A stretch of 9,793 nucleotides of DNA, taken from positions 1-9,793 of the forward strand of contig CAZKHZ010000141.1 of the NCBI GenBank assembly GCA_964552715.1, written 5' to 3'. Positions 1-7,279 of the stretch are shown here, in pieces (within the stretch, counting starts at the first letter, position 1; the number at the start of each line of letters is the position of its first letter). Under the pieces are notes generated by a model that searched no databases, had not been told where the DNA came from, and worked only from the letters and a program-made list of their open reading frames with translations. Made by a program: the position numbers and the translations under genes. This DNA comes from UBA7692 sp964552715 (GTDB lineage Bacteria; Bacteroidota; Bacteroidia; Chitinophagales; LD1).

Positions 1-508
1 TTCCAGTTGTATTAGCACCTACACCGCCACTTCCTGCGCCACCGCCACCACCTCTATTTCCAGAAGCGCTTGCACCGCCATTGCCGCCAATAAAATTTGT
101 ACATGTGCCACATAACGCAACTCCATTTGTTCCCCCTGAACTTCCAATACCACCACGCCCACCACGCGCTCTTACTTGAGCCAATGCAGTGCCTGTACCT
201 CCACAATTTATATAAGACTCTCCTCCGTCTGTTCCATTATTACTACCACCGGTACCTACAGCACCTACAACTATTTGGCAAGTAGCTGAAGAAACCGTAA
301 TAGTTCGTCTTGCATAAGAGCCACCTCCAGCTCCAGAACAAGAAGATCCACCTCCGCCTGCTCCCCATCCTTCAAATGTTATGCTGGTAACACCTGCGGG
401 TACGCTCCAAGTACTGTTTGAAGATGTAAAATCAACAATTGTTTGAGCATTTACAATGTTCACCTCAAACAAAAACGCTAATAATAAAAGCGATAGTAAT
501 TTTTTCAT
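1..508 (-). CDS. Secreted glycine-rich surface protein (N-terminal part, runs off left edge)
   Basis: No function can be named beyond a secreted structural or surface protein. The visible 169 codons begin MKKLLSLLLLAFLF, a basic start followed by a hydrophobic core, and a likely signal peptidase I site follows Ala21 in the Asn-Ala-Gln context common in Bacteroidota exported proteins. After about residue 33 comes a Trp-Ser-Val-Pro-Ala-Gly-Val segment, then a Trp-Gly-Ala-Gly4 run, which is the usual entry into the glycine-rich domain seen in bacterial surface proteins and phage fibres. From residue 47 onward the chain is dominated by Gly with Ser, Thr, Asn and Ala. Five cysteines are present (57, 77, 102, 133, 136), including a CGTC pair, so disulfides outside the cytoplasm are possible. 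The C-terminus lies outside the window, so a type IX secretion sorting domain cannot be checked. The frame on the opposite strand is a by-product of the repeats. Confidence 0.85.
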   Translation of the reverse strand, partial: MKKLLSLLLLAFLFEVNIVNAQTIVDFTSSNSTWSVPAGVTSITFEGWGAGGGGSSCSGAGGGSYARRTITVSSATCQIVVGAVGTGGSNNGTDGGESYINCGGTGTALAQVRARGGRGGIGSSGGTNGVALCGTCTNFIGGNGGASASGNRGGGGGAGSGGVGANTTG

Positions 509-584
509 ATTATAATATTAATGCTTGAAAATCCAAACCCATTATAGTGTTAGAGTATTTTTTAAAGAGTCATTTTCAACTGCG

Positions 585-616
585 CGAAAATAAGGCAAGT
601 GTTAAGCTAATGTCAA
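585..616 (-). promoter_or_regulatory. Candidate promoter of the glycine-rich protein gene
   Basis: On the minus strand TTG (614-616, within TTGACA) is followed after 21 bases by TATTTTCG (585-592), one mismatch from the Bacteroidota -7 element TAnnTTTG and within the 17-23 base spacing known for that promoter class. It would give an untranslated leader of roughly 70 bases before the ATG at 508. The rest of the 509-775 gap is AT-rich and I see no gene or convincing terminator in it. Confidence 0.35.
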
Positions 617-775
617 TAAATTGCAAAGAATATTTTATGTGCAATATTAGAAAGCTAAAGCTCCCTAAAACTTGAAGTTTAGTAATATTTGATATGCTTT
701 TTGAAGCCTAAATCATATAAAATCAAGCTACTCTAGAAGTAACATTTTAGTTGTACCTTGTTTATAGAAAATCAA

Positions 776-2263
776 CTATTTTTTCATTTCTTCTTGTAGC
801 CAAAATTCTATGTCAACATAACCAGATAATAAAGATACATCTGATCCTTTTCTTTTTGATCCACTTAGTTTATAAATTGAGTTGAGTTCCAAAAGCATGT
901 CAAGAGATGTTTTTTTGGAGGCTAATCGTAAATACTGAATGAGTAATGAATCAAATTTGCTTAGGGCATTACTCCTTTTTAAAAACTTAATAGTAGTGTC
1001 TGCAACATTTGCTAATAATCCAGAACTATTAGTTTCGTAAAGCAAGAGCAATTCCAATAACCTGCCTGCAAAGTATAAGTCTGGTCTTTCTGTTTTGCCA
1101 GCTTTACTTAAGGTATTTCTTATAAAATCCAACGCTTTATCAAATTTTTTTGCCAGAAAAAGCAGATGAGAAGCATTAAAATTCAACTCTAAGGAAAAGA
1201 AGTTTCCAACATATTTTTTCTCTCGCTGTAATAGGTCTTTAACTTCATTAATCAACTCATCAGTTTTTGAAAAATTTCGATTATTTATATAAAGCAATAC
1301 TTCGGTGTTAATTATACTTGCAAGTGCTTCGATTCTTATTTGTTTTTTCGATCCAATATTTGAAATAAAGGGAGACTTTCTCATTTCTCGTAGTTTTTCG
1401 CTCACCCTTTTAAAGTCGTTTATGCCTAAAAGTGCTTGACATAAATTACTGTATGCACTAAAATATATCCCGGTATTCACTTCAACAAAATCAAGATTTG
1501 CCTCCAAAACATCCATTACCTTTTGTGCATACTCCAATCGCTTTTCGGGTTTTCGTAGCACACCATAGTAAAAATTAAAGCAGGTGTAATAATAGTAACG
1601 AGTAATTGTATCAGCATGTAGTGGAATTGAAATGTCTTTTACTGGCTGTATCATTTCTTCTAACCGCAATTGCAAGGATTCATCTACTAAATTTCCATTT
1701 GATTGAATAAAGGCAAATAACTCTATGGCAACCCTTTTTAGTCTCAAACCAAGTAGCTTAGACTCCGTTACTTGTTCTTGTAACCACACTCCTTTTATTG
1801 CCTCATCAAAATGATATTTTTTAGTTTGAATTCTAGCCTCTATCTCGTAAACGCGATCTAAAAGACATTTGTCTTCATACTTTATTAAATCTTTCTTTGT
1901 TAATTGAATTTGTCGGCTACATGCCTCCAGCAAACCTTTCCCATATAAAACTTCGGCTTCCATTACTGAAAAATACGAACTCAATTGCTCATTGGAATCA
2001 ACGCTCGACAGTACTAAACTTTTAAGTATAATGTGAAATAGATAGTTCTTAGCTACGCTAAATTGTTTTGCAAAAGCCTCGTTCTTGAATTTTTCTTTAA
2101 GTAATTTTTCATCATATAATTGCATAGTGTCCATGGCATTGAATAAGCGCATGTATGCACCGTTTTCTTTTCCACCAATAGAAGTAGCATATAGTTTGAA
2201 ATAGCGTTTTTCATTGCTCGCTAATGATTTAATCAAATCAAATAAATCGCTTGTAGTTTTCAT
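776..2263 (-). CDS. Conserved-type all-helical protein of unknown function, 495 aa
   Basis: I do not recognise a function. The protein starts MKTTSDLFDLIKSLASNEKR and appears alpha-helical throughout, with many Leu, Lys and Glu heptad-like stretches and pairs of amphipathic helices around residues 85-180 and 300-430. This suggests a TPR-like or other helical-repeat scaffold. There is no signal peptide, membrane segment or obvious catalytic motif, so it is probably cytoplasmic. The opening 'LFDLIKSL...EKRYFKL' and the closing aromatic segment (residues near 480-495, YVDIEFWLQEE) resemble a Bacteroidota-restricted hypothetical family of about 500 residues as I remember it; this could not be checked. 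It is a single-gene unit on the minus strand. It is AT-rich, with typical stretches near 25-35% GC. The ATG at 2263 is supported by a promoter-like element just upstream. Confidence 0.85.
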   Translation of the reverse strand: MKTTSDLFDLIKSLASNEKRYFKLYATSIGGKENGAYMRLFNAMDTMQLYDEKLLKEKFKNEAFAKQFSVAKNYLFHIILKSLVLSSVDSNEQLSSYFSVMEAEVLYGKGLLEACSRQIQLTKKDLIKYEDKCLLDRVYEIEARIQTKKYHFDEAIKGVWLQEQVTESKLLGLRLKRVAIELFAFIQSNGNLVDESLQLRLEEMIQPVKDISIPLHADTITRYYYYTCFNFYYGVLRKPEKRLEYAQKVMDVLEANLDFVEVNTGIYFSAYSNLCQALLGINDFKRVSEKLREMRKSPFISNIGSKKQIRIEALASIINTEVLLYINNRNFSKTDELINEVKDLLQREKKYVGNFFSLELNFNASHLLFLAKKFDKALDFIRNTLSKAGKTERPDLYFAGRLLELLLLYETNSSGLLANVADTTIKFLKRSNALSKFDSLLIQYLRLASKKTSLDMLLELNSIYKLSGSKRKGSDVSLLSGYVDIEFWLQEEMKK

Positions 2264-2286
2264 TTGTTTTGTCGCCTTACCAATTC

Positions 2287-2294
2287 CGAAGGTA
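2287..2294 (-). promoter_or_regulatory. Candidate -7 element of the 495-aa protein gene
   Basis: The minus strand reads TACCTTCG, one base from TAnnTTTG and identical to the element found upstream of flavodoxin (8061-8068). Transcription would start near 2281, leaving a leader of under 20 bases to the ATG at 2263. No good TTG lies 17-23 bases upstream, so the -33 half is weak. Confidence 0.4.
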
Positions 2295-2403
2295 GGAAAG
2301 CTGCTTACTTAAACTTTGGCTTCCTAAGAATAACACAAACAAATTCTAAATTTCATTAATAATTCTACAAATTAAAATTACATTTTATTGAGTTTATAAA
2401 GTT

Positions 2404-2429
2404 AAAAAAAGGGGTTCAAGGAAACCTCC
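2404..2429 (-). terminator. Possible intrinsic terminator on the minus strand, with no gene assigned to it
   Basis: Read on the minus strand, GGAGGTT and AACCCC flank a short loop (2411-2429; six pairs with one bulged A) and are followed directly by seven T (2410-2404). No minus-strand gene ends between 2430 and 2563, so it could be a leader attenuator for the 495-aa gene, the end of a short antisense transcript, or chance in AT-rich DNA. The gap 2264-2563 between the two divergent genes otherwise holds only promoter-like elements and AT-rich sequence. Confidence 0.35.
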
Positions 2430-2540
2430 TCTCCTATCATCACTTCCGCTCACCTTATTAATACTTTTGAAAAAAGTTTACTACAACAAGCTTTTAACTA
2501 TTTCAACTAAATCTATTTTATGTATCAAACCGAACTCTAT

Positions 2541-2548
2541 TAGTTTTG
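2541..2548 (+). promoter_or_regulatory. -7 promoter element of the TerB-like/J-domain gene
   Basis: TAGTTTTG is an exact match to the Bacteroidota -7 consensus TAnnTTTG and ends 15 bases before the ATG at 2564, implying a very short leader. The upstream half is poor: TTATG at 2518-2522 sits at the right distance, but there is no TTG. No Shine-Dalgarno sequence precedes the start. Confidence 0.5.
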
Positions 2549-2563
2549 CCTCCTTTTATATAG

Positions 2564-3220
2564 ATGATTAAAGACTGGTGGAATAGTTTTATAGCGCAGC
2601 CGCAAAATAATGGCAGTATAAAAAGACAAGGCTCCCTTGCCAAGCAAAATGATATTGCAAACGGTATTGCGCTTTTGGTGGCAGAGATTTTGCGAAGCAA
2701 CAGTCACTTTTCTAATGCCGAAGAACAGTTTGTATCCGCGTTTTTAAAGCAACATTTTGCCACTTTAAATACTAACAAGATTCTCGACTCCATTCGCGGT
2801 CATTTCACTATTGGTTCGCGCCCCATGCTGCGCATCACTTGCCGACAACTGCTGAACGATGTAGATGAAACATCTCATAAATTAATACTAAGGTTTTTGT
2901 TGGGTGTGGCTGCCAGCGACACATTTATCCACGCTCGTGAAATGCGCGCTATCCATAGAATAGCTGCCTACCTGAATGTTTCAGACGATGACTTCACTGA
3001 AATTAAAAATGAATTTGTAAGCACAAACAGCCCCTATTATGTGCTTGGCATCAGCGAAACTGCAACGCTCAGTGAAGTAAAAAAGGCTTATAGAATTAAA
3101 ATCCTAAAACACCATCCCGACAAAAGAGATACCTCAAAATCTGAACAGGAAGCTACCAAAGAATTTCTGAAAATTCAACACGCTTATCAGATTATTATAG
3201 AGCACTATAATGTGAATTGA
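2564..3220 (+). CDS. TerB-like / C-terminal J-domain co-chaperone (DjlA-like, soluble)
   Basis: This is a 218-residue co-chaperone that probably stimulates an Hsp70 (DnaK) ATPase. Residues 30-150 are helical with alternating acidic and hydrophobic positions (for example the stretch LLGVAASDTFIHAREMRAI at 112-130), the pattern of the TerB/tellurite-resistance-like domain of DjlA proteins. Residues 157-218 form a J domain: YYVLGIS at 158-164, helix II KKAYRIKILK, the essential His-Pro-Asp triad at 184-186, and a third helix FLKIQHAYQII. E. coli DjlA has an N-terminal membrane anchor and a longer glycine-rich linker. Here the first 29 residues are polar (MIKDWWNSFIAQPQNN...), so the protein should be cytoplasmic. 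There is no zinc-binding or C-terminal DnaJ substrate domain. It is a single-gene unit converging on the pnuC operon. The client is unknown. The domain order is clear; the TerB-like assignment is less certain than the J domain. Confidence 0.88.
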   Translation: MIKDWWNSFIAQPQNNGSIKRQGSLAKQNDIANGIALLVAEILRSNSHFSNAEEQFVSAFLKQHFATLNTNKILDSIRGHFTIGSRPMLRITCRQLLNDVDETSHKLILRFLLGVAASDTFIHAREMRAIHRIAAYLNVSDDDFTEIKNEFVSTNSPYYVLGISETATLSEVKKAYRIKILKHHPDKRDTSKSEQEATKEFLKIQHAYQIIIEHYNVN

Positions 3221-3313
3221 GGAGTAAAACAGTTATTGAGGATTTGCAGCTATGATTTGAGCTTTAACTGTGTGTTTGGAAGCATTTTGGAAATTTAAAT
3301 TGCGTTATAGCAA

Positions 3314-3325
3314 AGCAATATTGCT
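3314..3325. repeat. 12-base perfect palindrome between convergent genes
   Basis: AGCAATATTGCT is a perfect palindrome in the 129-base gap between the convergent J-domain and pnuC genes, flanked by ATAG and CTAT that could extend it imperfectly. It has no loop and no T-run on either strand, so it is not a classic terminator. I see no gene in 3221-3349. Confidence 0.3.
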
Positions 3326-3349
3326 GCACTATTTTCCAGATTCAATATG

Positions 3350-3910
3350 CTACTGCTCACCAGCTTCTTTCCGCCATTGCCAATAGCCGTAAATGGCTAG
3401 CAAAGTAAAAGCAATGTACAAACCAACAGTTGGCTGCATTGATTTTAATGAATACATAATGGCTGCGGCAATGTCAATCACTATCCACAGCAACCAACTT
3501 TCAAGATACTTGCGGGCAGTCATCCATGTGGCAATAAAACTAAAAGCGGTAACTCCAGCATCGAAAAAAGCTGTGTTTTGTTTCAACACAGCCATTGAGA
3601 AATACCCGAGCAGGGCAGTTAAAACTGTACCAGCAAGTAATAAACAGAGCAGTATTGCTGAGTTTATTTTTGTGATGCCAATTTGCTTGCCGGCATCATT
3701 TTTGTTCCATAAAAGAAGCGCGTAAATGGCTACACCAACATAATAAACTTGAAGTATCGCATCGTAAATAAGGGCATTTTTTATGTTCAGATAAACATAG
3801 ATTGCAGAGCCAATGCCGCCCGCAAGCCAACACCATTTAATTTGCTTGGAGGCAAGAATTACATAAATTAGAGAGAGAAAAACGGCAAGGTATTCGGCTA
3901 ATTCCTGCAT
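3350..3910 (-). CDS. pnuC: PnuC-family vitamin-precursor transporter
   Basis: This is an inner-membrane facilitator of the PnuC family, which moves nicotinamide riboside, or thiamine in the PnuT branch, into the cell, where phosphorylation traps it. The 186 residues are mostly hydrophobic, with about seven predicted membrane helices. Family hallmarks are visible: WCWLAGG at 26-32, NALIYDAILQVYYV at 45-58 and the ESWLLWIVID block at 137-146, followed by a last helix ending YGYWQW (174-179). Length fits the short Bacteroidota members. It is the last gene of the minus-strand operon, 16 bases after the STAS-like gene. No nadR, thiamine kinase, TonB receptor or riboswitch lies beside it, so the substrate cannot be settled from context. 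Family assignment is firm and ligand assignment is open. Confidence 0.92.
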   Translation of the reverse strand: MQELAEYLAVFLSLIYVILASKQIKWCWLAGGIGSAIYVYLNIKNALIYDAILQVYYVGVAIYALLLWNKNDAGKQIGITKINSAILLCLLLAGTVLTALLGYFSMAVLKQNTAFFDAGVTAFSFIATWMTARKYLESWLLWIVIDIAAAIMYSLKSMQPTVGLYIAFTLLAIYGYWQWRKEAGEQ

Positions 3911-3926
3911 TAATATGCTGATATAA

Positions 3927-4226
3927 TCAGGATTGCAACTTCACATTTTTTAGAGAAGTCATGTATGCTGCAATTACTGAGGCTAACTGGGAAGAACAGT
4001 TTTTTATGTTTAGTCTTCCTTTTAAATTTTCAATGCCCATATTTGAAACAACCTCGCCTAAAGATGAATTTAAAAAAGATGATGTAACAACTTTTACTTC
4101 AGAAAAATCTAAAGTAACAATATCGAAATTGACTAAAGCATTTTGTAACTCAATTTTGAGTGCAACTGCTTCAGTGTTGGAAATCGTCCCTGCAACACAA
4201 TCTTTTATGACTATTGTCTTATTCAT
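3927..4226 (-). CDS. Small STAS-like protein (DUF4325 type), putative anti-anti-sigma-like partner
   Basis: This 99-residue protein probably acts as a protein-binding switch rather than an enzyme. The core IVTLDFSEVKVVTSSFLN (36-53) followed by a helix, a strand and a helix matches the STAS-like fold. The TSSFLN signature (48-53) is what I associate with the DUF4325 family. In SpoIIAA-type proteins a serine at the equivalent position (the Asp-Ser-Ser-Gly motif) is phosphorylated by the partner ATPase; Ser49 or Ser50 could play that part, which is inference. It follows the HATPase gene by 15 bases and precedes pnuC by 16, so all three are probably co-transcribed. The gene is very AT-rich (16 of 60 bases are G or C in 4081-4140). 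There is no membrane segment or signal peptide. Confidence 0.82.
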   Translation of the reverse strand: MNKTIVIKDCVAGTISNTEAVALKIELQNALVNFDIVTLDFSEVKVVTSSFLNSSLGEVVSNMGIENLKGRLNIKNCSSQLASVIAAYMTSLKNVKLQS

Positions 4227-4241
4227 TGAATCACAAATCTA

Positions 4242-5150
4242 TTATACAATTGAGATTTCCTCTGTTAATTCTTCTGTTAAGGGTAAATGAGTAGTGTCTA
4301 TCCATATAACGAATAAAGTACCTTTAAAGTTTTCTCTAATGCTTACTAGTTGCTCGGAGCCATCGCCTTTAATCCATAAAATGGCATTGTTACTCACTAT
4401 TAATATTTTACCAGATAGTGATTTTATACTTGTTCTTATAGTATCTAAACCTCTGCCTGCATTATGAGGCTGAGATTTAGAAGAAACAGCCAATTCTGTA
4501 GCATGTTTTAAAGCATCAGTTGAAGATAATTTTTCATGCCCTATTTTTTGAAGATAGGTGTTTATCTTTTTCGGAATTCCAATTCCAAAATCACAAACAG
4601 ACAAAATAATTTGATTTCGTTCAGGAATAAACTTAGTAAATGTATAGCCTGGTATTTTAGAATTAGAATGGTCGAAAATATTGTTGAATAATTCACCAAG
4701 TGCATTCCCTACTGCAAATAAATCTTGATTGGGAAGAAAGGTATTTTGAAAGTAATTTGTAACTGCATCAATATATGAACTGTTTTCGAGTTGCTTGATT
4801 AGCCAAAGTGGGTGTGTAAATTTATCTTTTTGCAAGGGGATAACGGCACTTTCACCTTTGCAGAAATTAATGAAATTAAAAGAAGATAATAACGTGTGCA
4901 TTGCATCAGAACAGCCTCTCACTTTGATATAAAAGCCCTGTTGCTGATACTCGTGAATCAAACAAGCAAGTGGAGTAATGTGATAGGGTTTTAAAAACTT
5001 AGGTTCTACTTTACTAAAGTCAAAATGAATAACCTTTGATGGGTACTTCCTATAATCATGTTTGCTTACTTTATTACCAACAACCCACGCAACATGGTTT
5101 TCAATCTTATTAAACACTGGAACCACAATTATTCTACTCTTAACACTCAT
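4242..5150 (-). CDS. GHKL ATPase with N-terminal STAS-like region (anti-sigma/serine-kinase-like)
   Basis: A 302-residue soluble protein with two parts. Residues about 39-96 (VIHFDFSKVEP, then a long helix, the strand FYIKVRG, and a helix ending SSFNF) read like a STAS fold of the MlaB/SpoIIAA kind. Residues about 140-285 are a GHKL (HATPase_c) domain: N-box E153-L-F-N-N with D160-H-S, G1 box DFGIGIP at 187-193, G2 box GRGL at 232-235, and a closing strand GTLFVIWI at 277-284. No histidine dimerisation domain, sensor domain or membrane segment is present, so a classical two-component kinase is unlikely. An anti-sigma-type serine kinase or ATP-dependent binding switch fits better. The adjacent DUF4325-type gene is the obvious partner. 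The ATG is 8 bases after the fadJ stop. The gene is AT-rich compared with fadJ. The target is unknown. Confidence 0.85.
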   Translation of the reverse strand: MSVKSRIIVVPVFNKIENHVAWVVGNKVSKHDYRKYPSKVIHFDFSKVEPKFLKPYHITPLACLIHEYQQQGFYIKVRGCSDAMHTLLSSFNFINFCKGESAVIPLQKDKFTHPLWLIKQLENSSYIDAVTNYFQNTFLPNQDLFAVGNALGELFNNIFDHSNSKIPGYTFTKFIPERNQIILSVCDFGIGIPKKINTYLQKIGHEKLSSTDALKHATELAVSSKSQPHNAGRGLDTIRTSIKSLSGKILIVSNNAILWIKGDGSEQLVSIRENFKGTLFVIWIDTTHLPLTEELTEEISIV

Positions 5151-5158
5151 GGCTATTC

Positions 5159-7279
5159 TTAAGTGTAAAAAAACTCACCCTTAGCAGCTTTATCGCGCAA
5201 TAATTGTGTGGGAGTAAATCTTTCGCCTACTTCTTTTGCCAACGAATCTTGAATCGCTAAAGCCTTTGCTGCACCCAAGAAATCTAAGTAACGGAACGGA
5301 CCGCCCTTGAATGGAGGAAAGCCTAAGCCAAAAATTGCGCCTACATCACCATCTAAAGGATTTTCAATAATGTTTTCTTCTAAACACATAATGCACTCGT
5401 GAATCATTGCAAATCCCAAGCGATTCTGAATCTGCTCTTCGGTGAAAGATTTGCGGGCAGGGTTGCCAAAGAATTGATAAACAGATTCATCAATACCTTG
5501 CTTTTTGCCTTTTTCATCATACTTAAAAAAACCTTGTTGGTTCTTTTTGCCCATGCGTCCGGCTTCAAACATTTTCTTTACGGCATCGGTAGTTTTTGCG
5601 CCTTTACGTTGCTTGTAATATTCAATCAATTCTCCGCTCATTACATGCGCACCAACGTCTAAACCAACCTCATCCAACAAAGTAATGGGACCAACAGGGA
5701 AGCCATATTTTCTCATTGCCTTATCAATCAAAATTGCATCGCAACCATCCTGAATCAATAACAAAGCCTCATTAAAATAAGGAGCTAAAATACGTGTAGT
5801 ATAAAAGCCTGGACCATCATTTACTACAATGTTTGTTTTGCCCTGACGCACGCCAAGTTCGTAGCAAGTAGCGGTAACCCAATCGGCAGTTTTAGGTGTT
5901 TTTACAATTTCGAGCAAAGGCATTTTAGGCACGGGGCTGAAATAGTGCATACCGATTATCTGCTCGGGGCGGGCAGCTTTTTCGGCAATAGAAGTGATTG
6001 GTAAAGCAGAAGTATTGCTGGCAAAAATTGCATCGCTGCTTATTGCAGCCTCCACATCTGCAACGATGCGTTGCTTCAATTTTACTTCTTCAAACACCGC
6101 TTCTATTACTACTTCAACTTTATCAAATCCACTGTAATCTAATTTTGAATGAACGCGATTGATAAGTTCCTGTGCTTCGGGTTCGGTCATGGTTTTGCCC
6201 GCAATTTTGCGTGCGTAACTTTTCCAAATTCCCTTTTTAGCCGAAGCGATTGTTTCTTCCTTAATGTCTTTCAGCAACACTTCCATGCCATCGGCAATAC
6301 TCACTTCGGCTATGCCTGCACCCATAAAACCTGCGCCAACCATGCCTAATGTTTTCACCTCACGCACCAATTCTTTTGGATATGGATTTTTCTTTTTATC
6401 CGTCATGGCAAAGAAAATATTGATAAGCTGACGACTAACTTCGGTCAAAATTAGTTCCTCAAACTTTACCGCCTCAGCATCCAATCCCTTTTGCATTCCG
6501 CCTTCCATACCAGCTTCCACACATTCTAAAATTTTGAATGGTGCAGGGTAATTGCCTAGAGTTTTACCCATCACCATTTCTTTTGCCTTTTTGTAAATAA
6601 TGCCGCGCGTAATGGAATTACGCTCTAATAGCTTTTCTACAAAAGTTCTTTTATCGGTACGCACAAGTGGCTTCTTGGTAAGTTCCAAAGCAAAATCAAT
6701 TGCGCCTTGCAACAGACTTTCCTTGGTAGTAAGTTTGTCAACCAAATTCATTTTTACAGCTTTGGAAGCATAGATTTTTTTACCTGTCAAAAGCATATCC
6801 AACGAACGTTGAATTCCAATCAAACGAGGCAAACGCTGTGTGCCACCACCACCTGGCAATAAACCCAGCATAATTTCGGGCAGTGCTATATGTGTGCTGC
6901 GATGGTCGCTGGCAATACGCGCATGACAAGCCAACGCAATCTCGGTTCCTGCTCCTAAACATGCACCATGAATAGCTGCAACAATTGGTTTCTTAGAAGC
7001 TGCTAAATCATTTAGTGCGACATGTCCTCTGCGTGTAAAAGGTTCAAAATCTCCTTTCTTCTTTACCTTTTTGAACATGTCAATATCTGCTCCGGCAATG
7101 AAGTCTTTCTTTTTAGAAATCAGCACACAGGCTTTTACCTCTGGGTCGCTGTCTAACTTTTTAAAGATGCCATCAAACTCTTCAATAACATCTAAAGAAA
7201 CTTTATTGATTGGAGAATCTGTTTGGTCGAGCCAAATAATAGCAACACCGTTGCGTTTTTCTATTGTTGCAAAACTCAT
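5159..7279 (-). CDS. fadJ: Bifunctional enoyl-CoA hydratase / 3-hydroxyacyl-CoA dehydrogenase (FadJ-type)
   Basis: Catalyses two consecutive steps of fatty-acid beta-oxidation in the cytoplasm: hydration of trans-2-enoyl-CoA, then NAD-dependent oxidation of the L-3-hydroxyacyl-CoA. Its 706 residues are close to the usual length of about 715. The N-terminal crotonase domain shows the oxyanion segment FIAGADI (60-66), HGACLGAGTE with catalytic Glu113, and LPEIMLGLLPGGGGTQRLPR with Glu135. The dehydrogenase domain shows the Rossmann motif GAGFMG (315-320), SNTS (421-424), catalytic His445 in HYFSPV and Glu457 twelve residues later, as in 3-hydroxyacyl-CoA dehydrogenases, and then NDGPGFYTTRI. 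The C-terminal domain repeats the helical fold. All key residues are intact. It is first in a minus-strand operon. No thiolase or acyl-CoA dehydrogenase is in the window, so the partner is encoded elsewhere. GC is clearly higher than in the two genes that follow. Confidence 0.96.
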   Translation of the reverse strand: MSFATIEKRNGVAIIWLDQTDSPINKVSLDVIEEFDGIFKKLDSDPEVKACVLISKKKDFIAGADIDMFKKVKKKGDFEPFTRRGHVALNDLAASKKPIVAAIHGACLGAGTEIALACHARIASDHRSTHIALPEIMLGLLPGGGGTQRLPRLIGIQRSLDMLLTGKKIYASKAVKMNLVDKLTTKESLLQGAIDFALELTKKPLVRTDKRTFVEKLLERNSITRGIIYKKAKEMVMGKTLGNYPAPFKILECVEAGMEGGMQKGLDAEAVKFEELILTEVSRQLINIFFAMTDKKKNPYPKELVREVKTLGMVGAGFMGAGIAEVSIADGMEVLLKDIKEETIASAKKGIWKSYARKIAGKTMTEPEAQELINRVHSKLDYSGFDKVEVVIEAVFEEVKLKQRIVADVEAAISSDAIFASNTSALPITSIAEKAARPEQIIGMHYFSPVPKMPLLEIVKTPKTADWVTATCYELGVRQGKTNIVVNDGPGFYTTRILAPYFNEALLLIQDGCDAILIDKAMRKYGFPVGPITLLDEVGLDVGAHVMSGELIEYYKQRKGAKTTDAVKKMFEAGRMGKKNQQGFFKYDEKGKKQGIDESVYQFFGNPARKSFTEEQIQNRLGFAMIHECIMCLEENIIENPLDGDVGAIFGLGFPPFKGGPFRYLDFLGAAKALAIQDSLAKEVGERFTPTQLLRDKAAKGEFFYT

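Noticed and set aside
97..285. Plus-strand open frame of 62 codons, His- and Leu-rich
   Set aside because: It lies antisense within the glycine-rich gene; its composition is what complementary GGN codons give in that frame, and it has no promoter or homology-like features.
668..680. AAACTTGAAGTTT palindrome after the 495-aa gene, considered as its terminator
   Set aside because: Only five AT-rich pairs with a minimal loop and no T-run on the minus strand.
2518..2700. Minus-strand frame of 60 codons over the start of the J-domain gene
   Set aside because: Antisense to a clearly coding region and its promoter; no recognisable domain or start context.
3911..3926. Riboswitch upstream of pnuC
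   Set aside because: Only 16 bases separate it from the preceding gene, too short for a TPP or NAD-related riboswitch.
3393..4290. Two plus-strand frames of about 110 codons opposite pnuC and the STAS-like gene
   Set aside because: The minus-strand genes have convincing family motifs; the opposite frames are shadows without domains.
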